Of a DNA stretch of 64,000 bases, positions 8,670 to 17,333 are shown one piece after another. The DNA comes from CAKZNE01 sp963976435. GTDB lineage: Bacteria; Bacteroidota; Bacteroidia; Flavobacteriales; Schleiferiaceae. The translations under genes were made by a program, and so were the position numbers. The notes under the pieces are model-generated. The model saw nothing but the letters and a program-made list of their open reading frames with translations. It did no database searches and was not told the DNA's origin. Location: positions 124,001-188,000 of the forward strand of contig CAXBKQ010000003.1 of assembly GCA_963976435.1 (NCBI GenBank), in the 5' to 3' direction. The first letter of the stretch is position 1. Every line of letters starts with the position of its first letter.

Positions 8670-10487
8670 ATGAATATTTACCTCCGGTTTTTCTTAATCC
8701 TTAATATATTTCTGATTTGGCCTAAGCAATTAGTAGCCCAAAATGATCTTCAAATTGGAATGGAATATTTTCAAGATGGAGAATATGAAAAGGCTATAAA
8801 ATATATTCAACCTTTGAGCTCTAGGCAAATGACTATCCAAGTCTATCAAACACTGCTCAATAGTTTTCTCGCCTTAAAAGATTATGATGAAGCAGAAAAG
8901 CTCAATAAAAATTTTATTAGAAATAGCCGCTTAAATCAAATGGAGCTTCTTGCCGATAAAATTTACATTTTTGATGTGCAAGCCGATGAAAAAGGAGCGA
9001 ACAAAGCTTTCAAACAATTAAAATCTAAAGTTGAACAAAATCCTAATTATGCTTTTACTGCTTCCCAAGCATTGCAGAAAAAAGGTTATCCAGAAAGAGC
9101 TCTTGAGGTTTTTGATTTAGCGCAAAGCATAAACCCAAATTATAATTTCGACTATCAACGTGCACAATTATATGGTGAATTAGGCGAGGTGAATAAGATG
9201 TATGAAATGTATGTCTCTATGCTTGTTCGAAGTCCAAACTACCTAAATTCTGTAAAAAATTTAATAAGCCAAGGAATTGCTGGTTTCGACCAAAACCATA
9301 CTGATTACTTAAAGGAATTATTAATTCGTGAAATTCAATCAGGAGGGCCATCCACTTTAAATGACCTTTTGATTCATGTGTATATCCAAGAAGAGAATTT
9401 TTCTGGAGCCTTTACCCAGCTCAAAGCATTGGATAGAAGAGGAAATGGAAATAAATCCGAATTATTTTTTTTAGGGAGAATTGCCCAAAATGCTGAGGAA
9501 TATAGATTAGCAGAAAGGGTTTTTGATTATATAATTAAAGCAGGAGATGAAAACCCCTATTATGAAGATGCTTTGGTAGCTAGACTAGAAGCCAGACGTA
9601 AAGCTCTTGAAAAAGGGGATAAGGGATTGAAATACAATTGGCGAGATCTTAAACAAGAGTATTTAAATACTAAAAAAGAGCTAATTGGATTTCCGGAAAT
9701 TGGGATGTTGAGCATTGATTTAGCGCATTTTATGGCTTTTAGATTAGGAGAAATTGATTCTTCAATTACACTTTTAAAAGAAGTTTTAAAAACTGGCTAT
9801 GTTTTGAAAGAAGATGGCGCCAAGGCAAAAATTGAACTAGGTGATATCCTTTTATTCTCTGGCGAAAGATGGGAAGCGATATTGTATTATGGTCAGGCAG
9901 AAAAGGATTTTGAAAATTCCCCTATTGGTCAAATGGCTAAGTTTAAAAGAGCAAAAGCAGCCTATTATGTTGGAGATTTTCAATGGGCACAAGGTATTTT
10001 TGACGCTTTAAAAGCTTCTACCTCCAAGCTTATTGCCAACGACGCCATGCATTATTCACTACTAATAAATGATAATATTGCTTTGGATACAAGCATGGAA
10101 GCTATGGCAGCTTTCGCCAAGGCCGATTTAATGAATTATCAGGCTAAGCAAGACTCCGCTTTATTTATTCTAAAATCCATTCAAAAGAATTTTCCAAACC
10201 ATACTCTTCAAGATGATATTTTATTATTATCTGCCGATATCCATATGGAAAAAGGGGAGTTTAACACGGCATCTGAAGAACTTCAATCCATAATAGACCA
10301 TTTTTCCGATGGAATTTTAGCAGATGACGCCATTATTCGTTTAGCTAGGATTTATGAAAATGAAATGAATAGATCCGAAGAAGCTAAAAACTTATATCAA
10401 AAGCTTTTTACCGAACACCCAGACAGCTTTTTTGCCTCTGAAGCAAGAGCCAAGTTTAGAACGCTGAGGGGTGATATTCTAAATTAA
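8670..10487 (+). CDS. Secreted tetratricopeptide repeat protein
   Basis: The 605-residue protein starts with a signal peptide (MNIYLRFFLILNIFLIWPKQLVAQ) and continues as TPR-type helical pairs throughout, for example LQIGMEYFQDGEYEKAIKYI near residue 27 and LARIYENEMNRSEEAKNLYQKL near residue 560. The last third resembles the YbgF/outer-membrane assembly type of TPR (DDILLLSADIHMEKGEFNTASEEL, split here for reading). It probably acts as a scaffold in the periplasm. Its own promoter region includes TATATATTTATA about 20 bases before the ATG. Partner unknown. Confidence 0.85.
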   Translation: MNIYLRFFLILNIFLIWPKQLVAQNDLQIGMEYFQDGEYEKAIKYIQPLSSRQMTIQVYQTLLNSFLALKDYDEAEKLNKNFIRNSRLNQMELLADKIYIFDVQADEKGANKAFKQLKSKVEQNPNYAFTASQALQKKGYPERALEVFDLAQSINPNYNFDYQRAQLYGELGEVNKMYEMYVSMLVRSPNYLNSVKNLISQGIAGFDQNHTDYLKELLIREIQSGGPSTLNDLLIHVYIQEENFSGAFTQLKALDRRGNGNKSELFFLGRIAQNAEEYRLAERVFDYIIKAGDENPYYEDALVARLEARRKALEKGDKGLKYNWRDLKQEYLNTKKELIGFPEIGMLSIDLAHFMAFRLGEIDSSITLLKEVLKTGYVLKEDGAKAKIELGDILLFSGERWEAILYYGQAEKDFENSPIGQMAKFKRAKAAYYVGDFQWAQGIFDALKASTSKLIANDAMHYSLLINDNIALDTSMEAMAAFAKADLMNYQAKQDSALFILKSIQKNFPNHTLQDDILLLSADIHMEKGEFNTASEELQSIIDHFSDGILADDAIIRLARIYENEMNRSEEAKNLYQKLFTEHPDSFFASEARAKFRTLRGDILN

Positions 10488-10497
10488 TAGTAAGATT

Positions 10498-11568
10498 TTA
10501 GAAAAAGGGATTTGAAAATTTCGGATCTGTGATAAAACTGGAATCGCTTAGGGTGTGTAGAAAGGCAATAATTTGTTTTTTTTCCAACTCTGTTAGCCGC
10601 ACACCTCCTCGATGAGCTTGAGTCATTTTTGAATCTATATTAATATTCTCCTGAACTCCTTCACTATAAAAATCCAAAACCTCTTCCAAGCTTTCAAACC
10701 TGCCATCGTGCATATATGGCGCGGTGAAGGCAATATTTCTAAGAGAGGGTATTTTAAATTTTCCATAATCTTCCTCTTTTCCAGTAAATCCACCAAGTCC
10801 AAAATCCTTAAAATCCTCTATACTTTCAGCTTTATCAAGTCCATTATTACTGAATTTTAAATTGGTACCAAGGGCCATCGGATCTGTGCTATGGCAGTGA
10901 AGACAATCCGCCATAGATTGATCATTCATCAATACAAATCCTGCATATTCATCAGCGCTTAGTTGGAGTTCAAAACGCAATGCCTTATCAAATTTGCTAT
11001 TGTAGGATAAAAGGGTTCTTTCAAACTGCGCTATAGCCATCGAAATTCTATTGCTATCTATAAAGGAATCCCCAAATGCCGCTTCAAATTTCGCCTTATA
11101 AAATTCTTGATCCGAAATTCTTTTCACAGCTTCATCCCAACTTAAGTTCAGCTCATTTTCACCACGTAAAGGATGAAAAACCTGATCCTCAATGCTCGGC
11201 GACCTACCATCCCAAAATAAGGACGGATACCATGCTAGGTTGAAAATTGGAGGAGTATTTCTCAAGTTTTTACGAAGCTTATGTCCTCTGCTAAAAGCTA
11301 TTGGAGCATCTGAAAATGCTCTTTTCTGTTGATGGCAATGTCCACAAGAAATGCTAGTGTCCTTGCTTAGTAATTCTTCATAAAACAAATACCTACCAAG
11401 TGCTACACCTTCCTCTGTAACGGGGTTCTGCTTGGAGACCGGCATTTTTGGAAAAAAAGGCATGTCTGGAAACTCATAGACTTTTGGCCCTTTTTTCGGT
11501 TTAAAACCAAGAGTGAAAATAAAGGCTACAATTAAACAGCCAAATGCGATTCTTTTTTTTGGAATCAA
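10498..11568 (-). CDS. Di-heme cytochrome c peroxidase (CcpA/MauG family)
   Basis: Periplasmic enzyme that reduces hydrogen peroxide with electrons from cytochrome c, or a MauG-like oxidase. The 356 residues carry an N-terminal membrane or signal segment (RIAFGCLIVAFIFTLGF) and two c-type heme sites, CGHCH near residue 76 and CLHCH near residue 222. The family motif FWDGRSPSIEDQ follows the first heme, and SLRNIAFTAPYMHDGRFESLEEVLDFY gives the second-domain signature (read in parts). The only reasonable start is TTG 11568, three bases after the preceding frameshifted T9SS gene on the same strand, so the two are probably one transcript. Confidence 0.93.
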   Translation of the reverse strand: MIPKKRIAFGCLIVAFIFTLGFKPKKGPKVYEFPDMPFFPKMPVSKQNPVTEEGVALGRYLFYEELLSKDTSISCGHCHQQKRAFSDAPIAFSRGHKLRKNLRNTPPIFNLAWYPSLFWDGRSPSIEDQVFHPLRGENELNLSWDEAVKRISDQEFYKAKFEAAFGDSFIDSNRISMAIAQFERTLLSYNSKFDKALRFELQLSADEYAGFVLMNDQSMADCLHCHSTDPMALGTNLKFSNNGLDKAESIEDFKDFGLGGFTGKEEDYGKFKIPSLRNIAFTAPYMHDGRFESLEEVLDFYSEGVQENINIDSKMTQAHRGGVRLTELEKKQIIAFLHTLSDSSFITDPKFSNPFF

Positions 11569-11571
11569 GAA

Positions 11572-12493
11572 TTAATCGAGTAAAATTATTTTTAAGGTTT
11601 CAGTACCTTGATTTGTTTTTACTTTAATGAAATAATTTCCAGCTGGCTCCTTGCTCAGGTCAAAATCAAATTTGCTGGGTATATTTTTAAAATGGCGAAT
11701 AAGCTCTCCTTTGCTATTCACTATTGTTAATTCATCAATTAAGTAATGACCTTTTTGATTATCTAAATGGATGCTAAATTTACCCTGATTTGGATTCGGG
11801 CTAATTTCGATATTTTTCTCTGGTTTGTTTTCGCTTAATGTATGTACAAAAGTGGGGTGGACCATCAAATTGTCGATCATCCATCCTTCTCTTTGATTGT
11901 CAATTGAGTCTGTTAATATTGAATACCGTAGTTCTAGTCCCTGGTGAATTTGTATCCAAGACATAGAAAAACAGAGCCATATATTTTTCCAGGTGCTATC
12001 TTGTCCAGTAAAGGCCATTTGTCCATTTCCAAGACTATCTAAATTATTAGAATTGTAACCATAAAAATTATAGACATATGGGGAAGAAAAAATGGGAACC
12101 CAAGCCTGAGAACTACTGTCGAGTAATCGATATTCAATTATTCCTCCGTCTGCATTTTTATCGAAATCCAGTTTTTGATTCCAATTAATCGCTAAAATTC
12201 CTACACTGGTATGAACAATGTCATCAGGGATTTTAAAACTAAAGCTGGAACTGTCATTTATTTGATAGCTATTAATAGTATCTGTAATAAGTACATTTGG
12301 TATACTAGAAGCTCGGTTGAATAAGGTTTTTTTGAGGTGGACCAATTTGCCATGTATTTGCGGAATTGGAATCTATCAATATTTTAATGGAGGACAGGGA
12401 ACTGGTGTCTAGTCCATCGAAATATTGGCTGTAAAATTGAGCTTTGCTAGGAATGCAAAATGCGAGAAATAAAAAGAGATAGAAATGTTTCAT
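11572..12493 (-). pseudogene. T9SS-sorted secreted protein, frameshifted
   Basis: Two overlapping minus-strand reading frames together make one protein of about 306 residues. The first (12493 to 12305) gives a signal peptide (MKHFYLFLFLAFCIPSKAQ) and ends out of frame after NTWQIGPPQK. The second frame (to 11572) continues with TLFNRASSIPNVLITDT, the usual continuation after such a W-x-IG-x-P motif. The break falls at a run of seven A on the coding strand (12327-12333); six would restore the frame. The body is a beta-sandwich-like domain of unknown ligand, and the end carries a type A T9SS sorting domain (ISPNPNQGKFSIHL to the C-terminus). It may be a true pseudogene, a slippage-regulated gene or a sequencing error. 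Confidence 0.8.
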
Positions 12494-12594
12494 TGAATAG
12501 GATTTAATTGAGATTTTTAAAATTAGCCATTTTTTCTATAATACTTCAATTTTAAGCTTTGATGAATTAACTTTCGCAACTTAAATATTTATTG

Positions 12595-12921
12595 ATGTAT
12601 ATCTATAATGTAACTGCAAATGTGGAAGATTCCATTCATGATGAATGGCTAAAATGGATGAAGGAAGAGCATATTCCAGATGTTATGGCTAGCAATATGT
12701 TTTTGTCTAATTCCATTTTTGAAGTATTGGTCGATCATGAACAAGGCTGTACCTATTCAATTCAATATGAGTTTAAGGATATGGAGACCTTTAAATTATA
12801 CGAGCAAGTGTATGCTCCAAAATTACAGGCCGACCATAAAGAGAAATATGGAAATCAGGTCTTAGCTTTTAGGACTTTATTGAGGAGGGAACATAATTAT
12901 CAAGGAGATCCAAGATCCTAG
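12595..12921 (+). CDS. DUF4286 family protein
   Basis: A 108-residue protein of the DUF4286 family, common in Bacteroidota and of unknown function. It has the family start MYIYNVTANVEDSIHDEWLKW and the conserved HIPDVMAS and QYEFKDMETFKLYEQ segments; the fold is predicted to be a ferredoxin-like alpha/beta dimer. ATG 12595 is preferred over the TTG three bases upstream. Its end overlaps the open frame of recX, and a GGAGGG sequence inside its last codons may serve as the recX ribosome site. Confidence 0.85.
   Translation: MYIYNVTANVEDSIHDEWLKWMKEEHIPDVMASNMFLSNSIFEVLVDHEQGCTYSIQYEFKDMETFKLYEQVYAPKLQADHKEKYGNQVLAFRTLLRREHNYQGDPRS
12884..12889 (+). promoter_or_regulatory. Possible ribosome binding site for recX
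   Basis: GGAGGG, preceded by GA, is a near-perfect Shine-Dalgarno core, unusual for this AT-rich Bacteroidota window. It lies 6 bases before ATT 12896 and 9 before ATC 12899, the candidate non-standard starts of recX. Confidence 0.4.
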
Positions 12922-13393
12922 GAACATAAAAATTTATGATCTCGAAATAGCAAAGGAAAAAATTCAGCAATTCTGTGCTTATCGAGAAAGAAGTCAATGG
13001 GAAGCCAGGGAAAAATTAGAATCCTTTGGCTTAATTCCTCAGGTTGTTGATGAAATCCTCAGCAGGCTTATCCAGGACAACTTTATAAATGAAGAACGCT
13101 TTGCAAAAGCCTATGTTAGAGGTAAATTCAGAATTAAAAAGTGGGGAAAGCAAAAAATAAAGCAAGGATTGTATTTCCACAAGTTATCTGACTATGTTCT
13201 AAAAAAAGCCTTTCAAGAAATAGATGAAGAAGAATATATCAACACCTTGCATGAGCTTATGTTGAAAAAAGCCGCCCTTATTAAAGACAAAAATCCATTC
13301 ATCAGAAATAAAAAATTGGCTCAATGGTTAATTTCCAAAGGTTATGAAAGTAGTTTGGTATGGGAGGTAATTAAGGAGGCTAATAAATCATAA
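12896..13393 (+). CDS. recX: Regulatory protein RecX, start codon unusual
   Basis: RecX modulates RecA filaments. The frame runs open from 12884 to the TAA at 13391 and encodes three-helix RecX repeats: AKEKIQQFCAYRERSQWEAR, LIQDNFINEERFAKAYVRGKF and IKKWGKQKIKQGL are clear family segments. No ATG, GTG or TTG occurs in this frame before TTG 13169, which would delete half of the protein. I therefore place the start tentatively at ATT 12896, six bases after GGAGGG, giving 165 residues. ATC 12899 or ATA 12893, a frameshift fusion to the DUF4286 gene, or a sequencing error are alternatives. The gene overlaps DUF4286 at the start and the amidase gene tail to tail by 14 bases. Confidence 0.75.
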   Translation: MIKEIQDPRNIKIYDLEIAKEKIQQFCAYRERSQWEAREKLESFGLIPQVVDEILSRLIQDNFINEERFAKAYVRGKFRIKKWGKQKIKQGLYFHKLSDYVLKKAFQEIDEEEYINTLHELMLKKAALIKDKNPFIRNKKLAQWLISKGYESSLVWEVIKEANKS

Positions 13394-14687
13394 GGGATTC
13401 TAAAAACTCTTCATTTCCTGAGCTTAACTTTATTTTATACAAACCTTTATCCCAACCTTCCACATTTATCCGAATCAAATTTGAAGGATTGGGGTTTGTA
13501 ATATTCCAAGTTTTCAGCAACTGCCCCATGGGGTTAATAATTTCAAATTTACAAGCACTGGATTTTTTTAATTGAAATTTTAGGGAAACATCCCTAGAAC
13601 TAGGATTCGGATAAATTTCTAATCTAGTTTCTGAAATAATAGTAGGGTTTAAAGAAACTCCTTGTATACAAGCAAAACTATCTACAGACATTCGAATGCT
13701 GTCTAATCTTAAATACAATTCAGTTCCAGGACAGGCGGTGCCTTTGGGGCAACCTACACTGGCATTATTGCCATCTTTATGTCCAGAGATATTCTCGAGG
13801 TTGAGCATGGAAGAAGCATGATAACTACTTTGATTAGGGCTGATATTTTTGTCGCAAGCCTCCCAGGCGATTAAATTTTTCAATTGGGCTATAGCCGCAT
13901 TTTTTGGTGCTTGATTTTGGAAATTTCCAATTAAACATATACCAGTAGTACCACCATTCATGCAGCTGAAATGGGCACCACCAACACCGTCTCCCCGTCC
14001 CTCATAGATTACTCCATTGGGATCTATCAACCAATTATAGCCAATATCATCCCAACCATTGGTGTTAACATGTAAGTCCCAATAATAGGCTACAACAGCT
14101 GAAAAATCATTGCTGGTATTTGCACCGGCAGAATGATGAACAATAATATGTGTGGATTGAGTAGGACTTGGACTAGGATCCTTTGGACAATCATTATTTG
14201 GGCACCAACAATTTCTATCGCAAAATGCAGGTTGTGCACAAGAGCATAATGCTCCAGTTTTTAATACTGGTTCTTGGGAATTTTGTGGAGGAAAATAGAG
14301 GCGAAAATTAAAATCAAATGCATGTTTTTTACTAGCCTTAAATTGAATTTCTTTAAACTTTTCATTTATAAAAGGAGCTTCAAAGGCAGACCGACCCTTA
14401 GTAATTCCATGGTCATTTGGTTTAAATTCTTGCCATTCTCCCCATTTTTCATTCATACCTAATAGACGAAACCATAATTCCTCTTCTATATTTTCAAATT
14501 CACAATAAGCTGAAACACCAATAAATTCGAAATCATTTTCCCCCGCTGGAATTTTATGGGCCAGGCTAAGAATTTCCTCGTTGCCAGTAGCCTTAGAATT
14601 GGAAAAATTTGTTTTTATAGAAATACTACTTTGGCTGTAAATAGCAAAACAGAAGAAACTGAAAAGGAGGCTAAAACTTAAACGCAT
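13380..14687 (-). CDS. Secreted N-acetylmuramoyl-L-alanine amidase (PGRP type) with T9SS sorting domain
   Basis: The 435 residues have a signal peptide (MRLSFSLLFSFFCFAIYSQ), an unassigned beta-rich N-terminal region (to about 150), a Cys-rich linker (CSCAQPAFCDRNCWCPNNDC), an Amidase_2/peptidoglycan recognition domain (about 178-335) and a type A T9SS sorting domain (YPNPSSRDVSLKF to the end). The zinc ligands of active amidases appear present: His in IIVHHSAG, His in ISGHKDG and Cys in TACPGTELY. It would hydrolyse the bond between muramic acid and the peptide stem, outside the cell, so its target is probably other bacteria or shed wall material rather than its own sacculus; that is inference. 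Confidence 0.9.
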   Translation of the reverse strand: MRLSFSLLFSFFCFAIYSQSSISIKTNFSNSKATGNEEILSLAHKIPAGENDFEFIGVSAYCEFENIEEELWFRLLGMNEKWGEWQEFKPNDHGITKGRSAFEAPFINEKFKEIQFKASKKHAFDFNFRLYFPPQNSQEPVLKTGALCSCAQPAFCDRNCWCPNNDCPKDPSPSPTQSTHIIVHHSAGANTSNDFSAVVAYYWDLHVNTNGWDDIGYNWLIDPNGVIYEGRGDGVGGAHFSCMNGGTTGICLIGNFQNQAPKNAAIAQLKNLIAWEACDKNISPNQSSYHASSMLNLENISGHKDGNNASVGCPKGTACPGTELYLRLDSIRMSVDSFACIQGVSLNPTIISETRLEIYPNPSSRDVSLKFQLKKSSACKFEIINPMGQLLKTWNITNPNPSNLIRINVEGWDKGLYKIKLSSGNEEFLESLMIY

Positions 14688-14706
14688 TGTTGTTTTTGGG
14701 TTTTCA

Positions 14707-14714
14707 CAAAATTA
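14707..14714 (-). promoter_or_regulatory. Minus-7 promoter element for the amidase gene
   Basis: The minus strand reads TAATTTTG (TAnnTTTG), 20 bases before the ATG at 14687. Confidence 0.45.
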
Positions 14715-14725
14715 GGGATTCGAAC

Positions 14726-16240
14726 TCATAGCTTCCTTATTTTTTCAATGGCAAAATTGAGAATGCTATCATTATTATTTAGGAGGGACTTAAGATCTTC
14801 TTTTATTGCTATATCCGGTTTTACACCCTCTTCAGAAATTTTGGCAATTGCTGTTTTATAAAGCGCTGTGCTAAATGTTATTCCAATATTGGAATGTGGA
14901 AGACTAATGGAGCAGGTCATCCCATTGCTGCCACATTCTGCCCCACCAGTTTCGGAACCAATAAATACTGCCTTCTCATGTTCCTTCATTAAAGATGAAA
15001 AAATGCTTGAACAGGATTTTGAATTTTCATCTATAATAACAATAGTTTTTCCTTGGTATCCATTTATTTGTGGGTAGGCCCAAAGGTTTGGATAATTTGT
15101 CCAGTATCCATTTACAAACAGCATAGAATCTGCATATTCTGGAGAGCTTTTTAGTATGGGGCTAAAGCTAAAATCCCTTTGCTTTTTAGAGTAAACACTT
15201 TCTATATACGCAGTACTGTCATCAATAAAATAGGAGAATAAATGCTTGCCGTTGCCTGTCCACCCTCCGAAATTCCCTCTGATGTCAATAATCAAATTTT
15301 CTATTTTTTCCTTTTTTAATTCAAGGAAAACCGAATCTGTGAATAGGACAAAGTTTTGATTAAAATGAGAAATAATAGTATTGTTAAATGAGGAAATGGT
15401 AAAAACAGCAATTTTATCCTCCTCTAAAACTTCAAAATGAAGGGCTTTATTTTTAGTCTCCAAGATTTTTCCTCTTCCAAGATTCTTGATAGAATCAATC
15501 TCATATTTAGATAAGGCATTGCAGGAGACCTCCCTTTCAAGCTCCTGATCTAGAATCAACTTAAAACTGTCAGGCTTGGCGATGAAATTGGAATAAGCCA
15601 TGGGGAAATAATCGCTAACTGCCCTTTCCTTTATTCTTGGATTATCGGCATCACTAATCATATATTTTTTTAGCTCATCAATTAGCTCTTCAGATGATTG
15701 ATTATTAATTTCAACTATCCTAGAGCCTAGCTTTATATTGCTATCCAAACTATAGTTTTTGTAAATAAATAGTTGATGATCAATAATTTTTAATTCGAGG
15801 GGAAGGAATTTTAATTTAGAAGTTCTAAAGGCTTTATAAGCATCCGGATGACCCCACCCGCTGTGCATGCAGCCAATTTCTGAAAATAATACGGCCAGGT
15901 TTTTAGTAAATTGAAAATAGGAAATGGAATCTGAATCTCGGATTATAAAACTATTAAAAAGAGAATCAATTCGCCTTTTGCTACTGTATAGATAAAGAGA
16001 AGTATTTGCCTCTTCCAAAACATGCTTTAGTATTTGTAAATCCTGAAAAGCCTCTTTCTGAGATAAATATTGATTAAAGCTATTTGGCTTTCCTTTAGAT
16101 TCTTCAAGAATGGTATTTAGGAATAATTGAAATTCTTCATCTGTAAACTGATGAAATGAATAATTCTCATTTTGAATATTCTCATTTGAGCAGGAAAGGC
16201 TGCAAATACAGGCAAAAAGGAAAAATTTAAGAGCCTTCAC
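14726..16240 (-). CDS. S41 family peptidase lipoprotein
   Basis: A 504-residue tail-specific-protease-like protein. The N-terminus is a lipoprotein signal (MKALKFFLFACICSLSCSNE, lipobox SLSC). A central PDZ-like region (about 150-190, GSRIVEINNQSSEEL) precedes the peptidase core: NLIIDIRGNFGGWTGNG near residue 310 and VIIDENSKSCSSIFSSLMKEH near residue 400, where one Ser of SCSS is the probable nucleophile, followed by FIGSETGGAECG. Resembles Bacteroidota S41 lipoproteins more than CtpA. It lies one base from the stop-to-start side of the threonine aldolase gene upstream and is probably co-transcribed with it. Confidence 0.85.
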   Translation of the reverse strand: MKALKFFLFACICSLSCSNENIQNENYSFHQFTDEEFQLFLNTILEESKGKPNSFNQYLSQKEAFQDLQILKHVLEEANTSLYLYSSKRRIDSLFNSFIIRDSDSISYFQFTKNLAVLFSEIGCMHSGWGHPDAYKAFRTSKLKFLPLELKIIDHQLFIYKNYSLDSNIKLGSRIVEINNQSSEELIDELKKYMISDADNPRIKERAVSDYFPMAYSNFIAKPDSFKLILDQELEREVSCNALSKYEIDSIKNLGRGKILETKNKALHFEVLEEDKIAVFTISSFNNTIISHFNQNFVLFTDSVFLELKKEKIENLIIDIRGNFGGWTGNGKHLFSYFIDDSTAYIESVYSKKQRDFSFSPILKSSPEYADSMLFVNGYWTNYPNLWAYPQINGYQGKTIVIIDENSKSCSSIFSSLMKEHEKAVFIGSETGGAECGSNGMTCSISLPHSNIGITFSTALYKTAIAKISEEGVKPDIAIKEDLKSLLNNNDSILNFAIEKIRKL

Positions 16241-16241
16241 T

Positions 16242-17267
16242 TTATAGGTTTTTTAAAACCTGACAGCAAAAATCAATATCACTTTGACTAGTATCTAGGT
16301 GAGTTACAAATCTCAATTTCCCTTGACCCATGCCAATAGCCAGAACATTTTTCTCCTTTAAAATGTTTAGAAATTCTTTTTCTTCTTTTCCGGCTTGCAA
16401 ATAAAAAATTACAATATTCGTTTCTACAGGATCAATTTTTTCTACCCAAGAACATTCTTGCAAAGCATTTTCAAGCGCCTTAGCTTTATCGTGATCTTCT
16501 TGCAATCTTTTAATATTATTGTCTAGGGCATAGATTCCTGCAGCGGCCAAATATCCAGCCTGCCTCATTCCTCCACCCAACTTCTTACGTACCCTTTTGG
16601 CTTTGGCAATAAAACCTCGATCTCCTAATAATAATGAGCCAACTGGCGCACCTAGTCCTTTGGATAAACAAATAGAAATACTCTGAAATAAAGCGCCATA
16701 ATCATGACAGTTTTGACCCTGAGCCACAATGGCATTAAACAAGCGAGCACCATCCAAATGAAACCCTAATTGATGCGATCGAGCGATTTCCGAAAGATCG
16801 GCTAAGGTGGAAAGTTTATAACAGGAACCCCCGCCCTTATTGGATGTATTTTCTATACTCAATAGCGAAGTTCTCGCGGCATGAATATCATCCGGATTAA
16901 TGTTTTTTTCTACCTCTTCTGGATCTAATAGTCCACGATCCCCACCCAAAAGTCGAGCTTGGCAGGAAGAGTTAAAGGCCATTCCACCTCCTTCGTAATT
17001 GTATATATGGGAATAATTATGGCAGATTATTTCATCTCCCGCTTGGGTGTGAACATTAATGGCTATTTGATTGGTCATAGTGCCACTAGGGCAAAAAAGG
17101 GCGGATTCCATCCCAAATAATCGGGCAGCCTTTTCTTGAAGTGCATTAATGCTAGGATCCTCGTCGAAAACATCATCACCAACATGGGCTTGCATCATAG
17201 CTTCCAGCATTTCCTGGCTAGGTTTTGTAAAGGTGTCGCTGCGTAAATCTATGGGTCTATTCTTCAT
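16242..17267 (-). CDS. ltaE: Low-specificity L-threonine aldolase
   Basis: PLP enzyme that cleaves L-threonine (and allo-threonine) to glycine and acetaldehyde. The 341 residues have the family start IDLRSDTFTKPS, the substrate-site segment FCPSGTMTNQIA, the Asp/Arg pair in HLDGARLFNA and the PLP lysine in CLSKGLGAPVGS. The frame extends to TTG 17291, but that codon lies inside a minus-7 element (17289-17296), so ATG 17267 is chosen. The S41 peptidase gene follows one base after its stop. Confidence 0.95.
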   Translation of the reverse strand: MKNRPIDLRSDTFTKPSQEMLEAMMQAHVGDDVFDEDPSINALQEKAARLFGMESALFCPSGTMTNQIAINVHTQAGDEIICHNYSHIYNYEGGGMAFNSSCQARLLGGDRGLLDPEEVEKNINPDDIHAARTSLLSIENTSNKGGGSCYKLSTLADLSEIARSHQLGFHLDGARLFNAIVAQGQNCHDYGALFQSISICLSKGLGAPVGSLLLGDRGFIAKAKRVRKKLGGGMRQAGYLAAAGIYALDNNIKRLQEDHDKAKALENALQECSWVEKIDPVETNIVIFYLQAGKEEKEFLNILKEKNVLAIGMGQGKLRFVTHLDTSQSDIDFCCQVLKNL

Positions 17268-17288
17268 TCTATTTTTTGAATGTGAAAA

Positions 17289-17296
17289 CAAAGATA
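17289..17296 (-). promoter_or_regulatory. Minus-7 promoter element for ltaE
   Basis: The minus strand reads TATCTTTG (TAnnTTTG), 22 bases upstream of ATG 17267. Its position decides against the TTG start at 17291. Confidence 0.55.
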
Positions 17297-17333
17297 GAGT
17301 AGGCTAATTTAAGTGAAAAGCGAATGCTTGCTT

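Noticed and set aside
12327..12345. Programmed minus-1 frameshift at A AAA AAC in the T9SS cargo gene
   Set aside because: The slippery heptamer is in the right phase, but a minus-1 shift does not enter the frame that carries the rest of the protein; a +1 or minus-2 shift would be needed.
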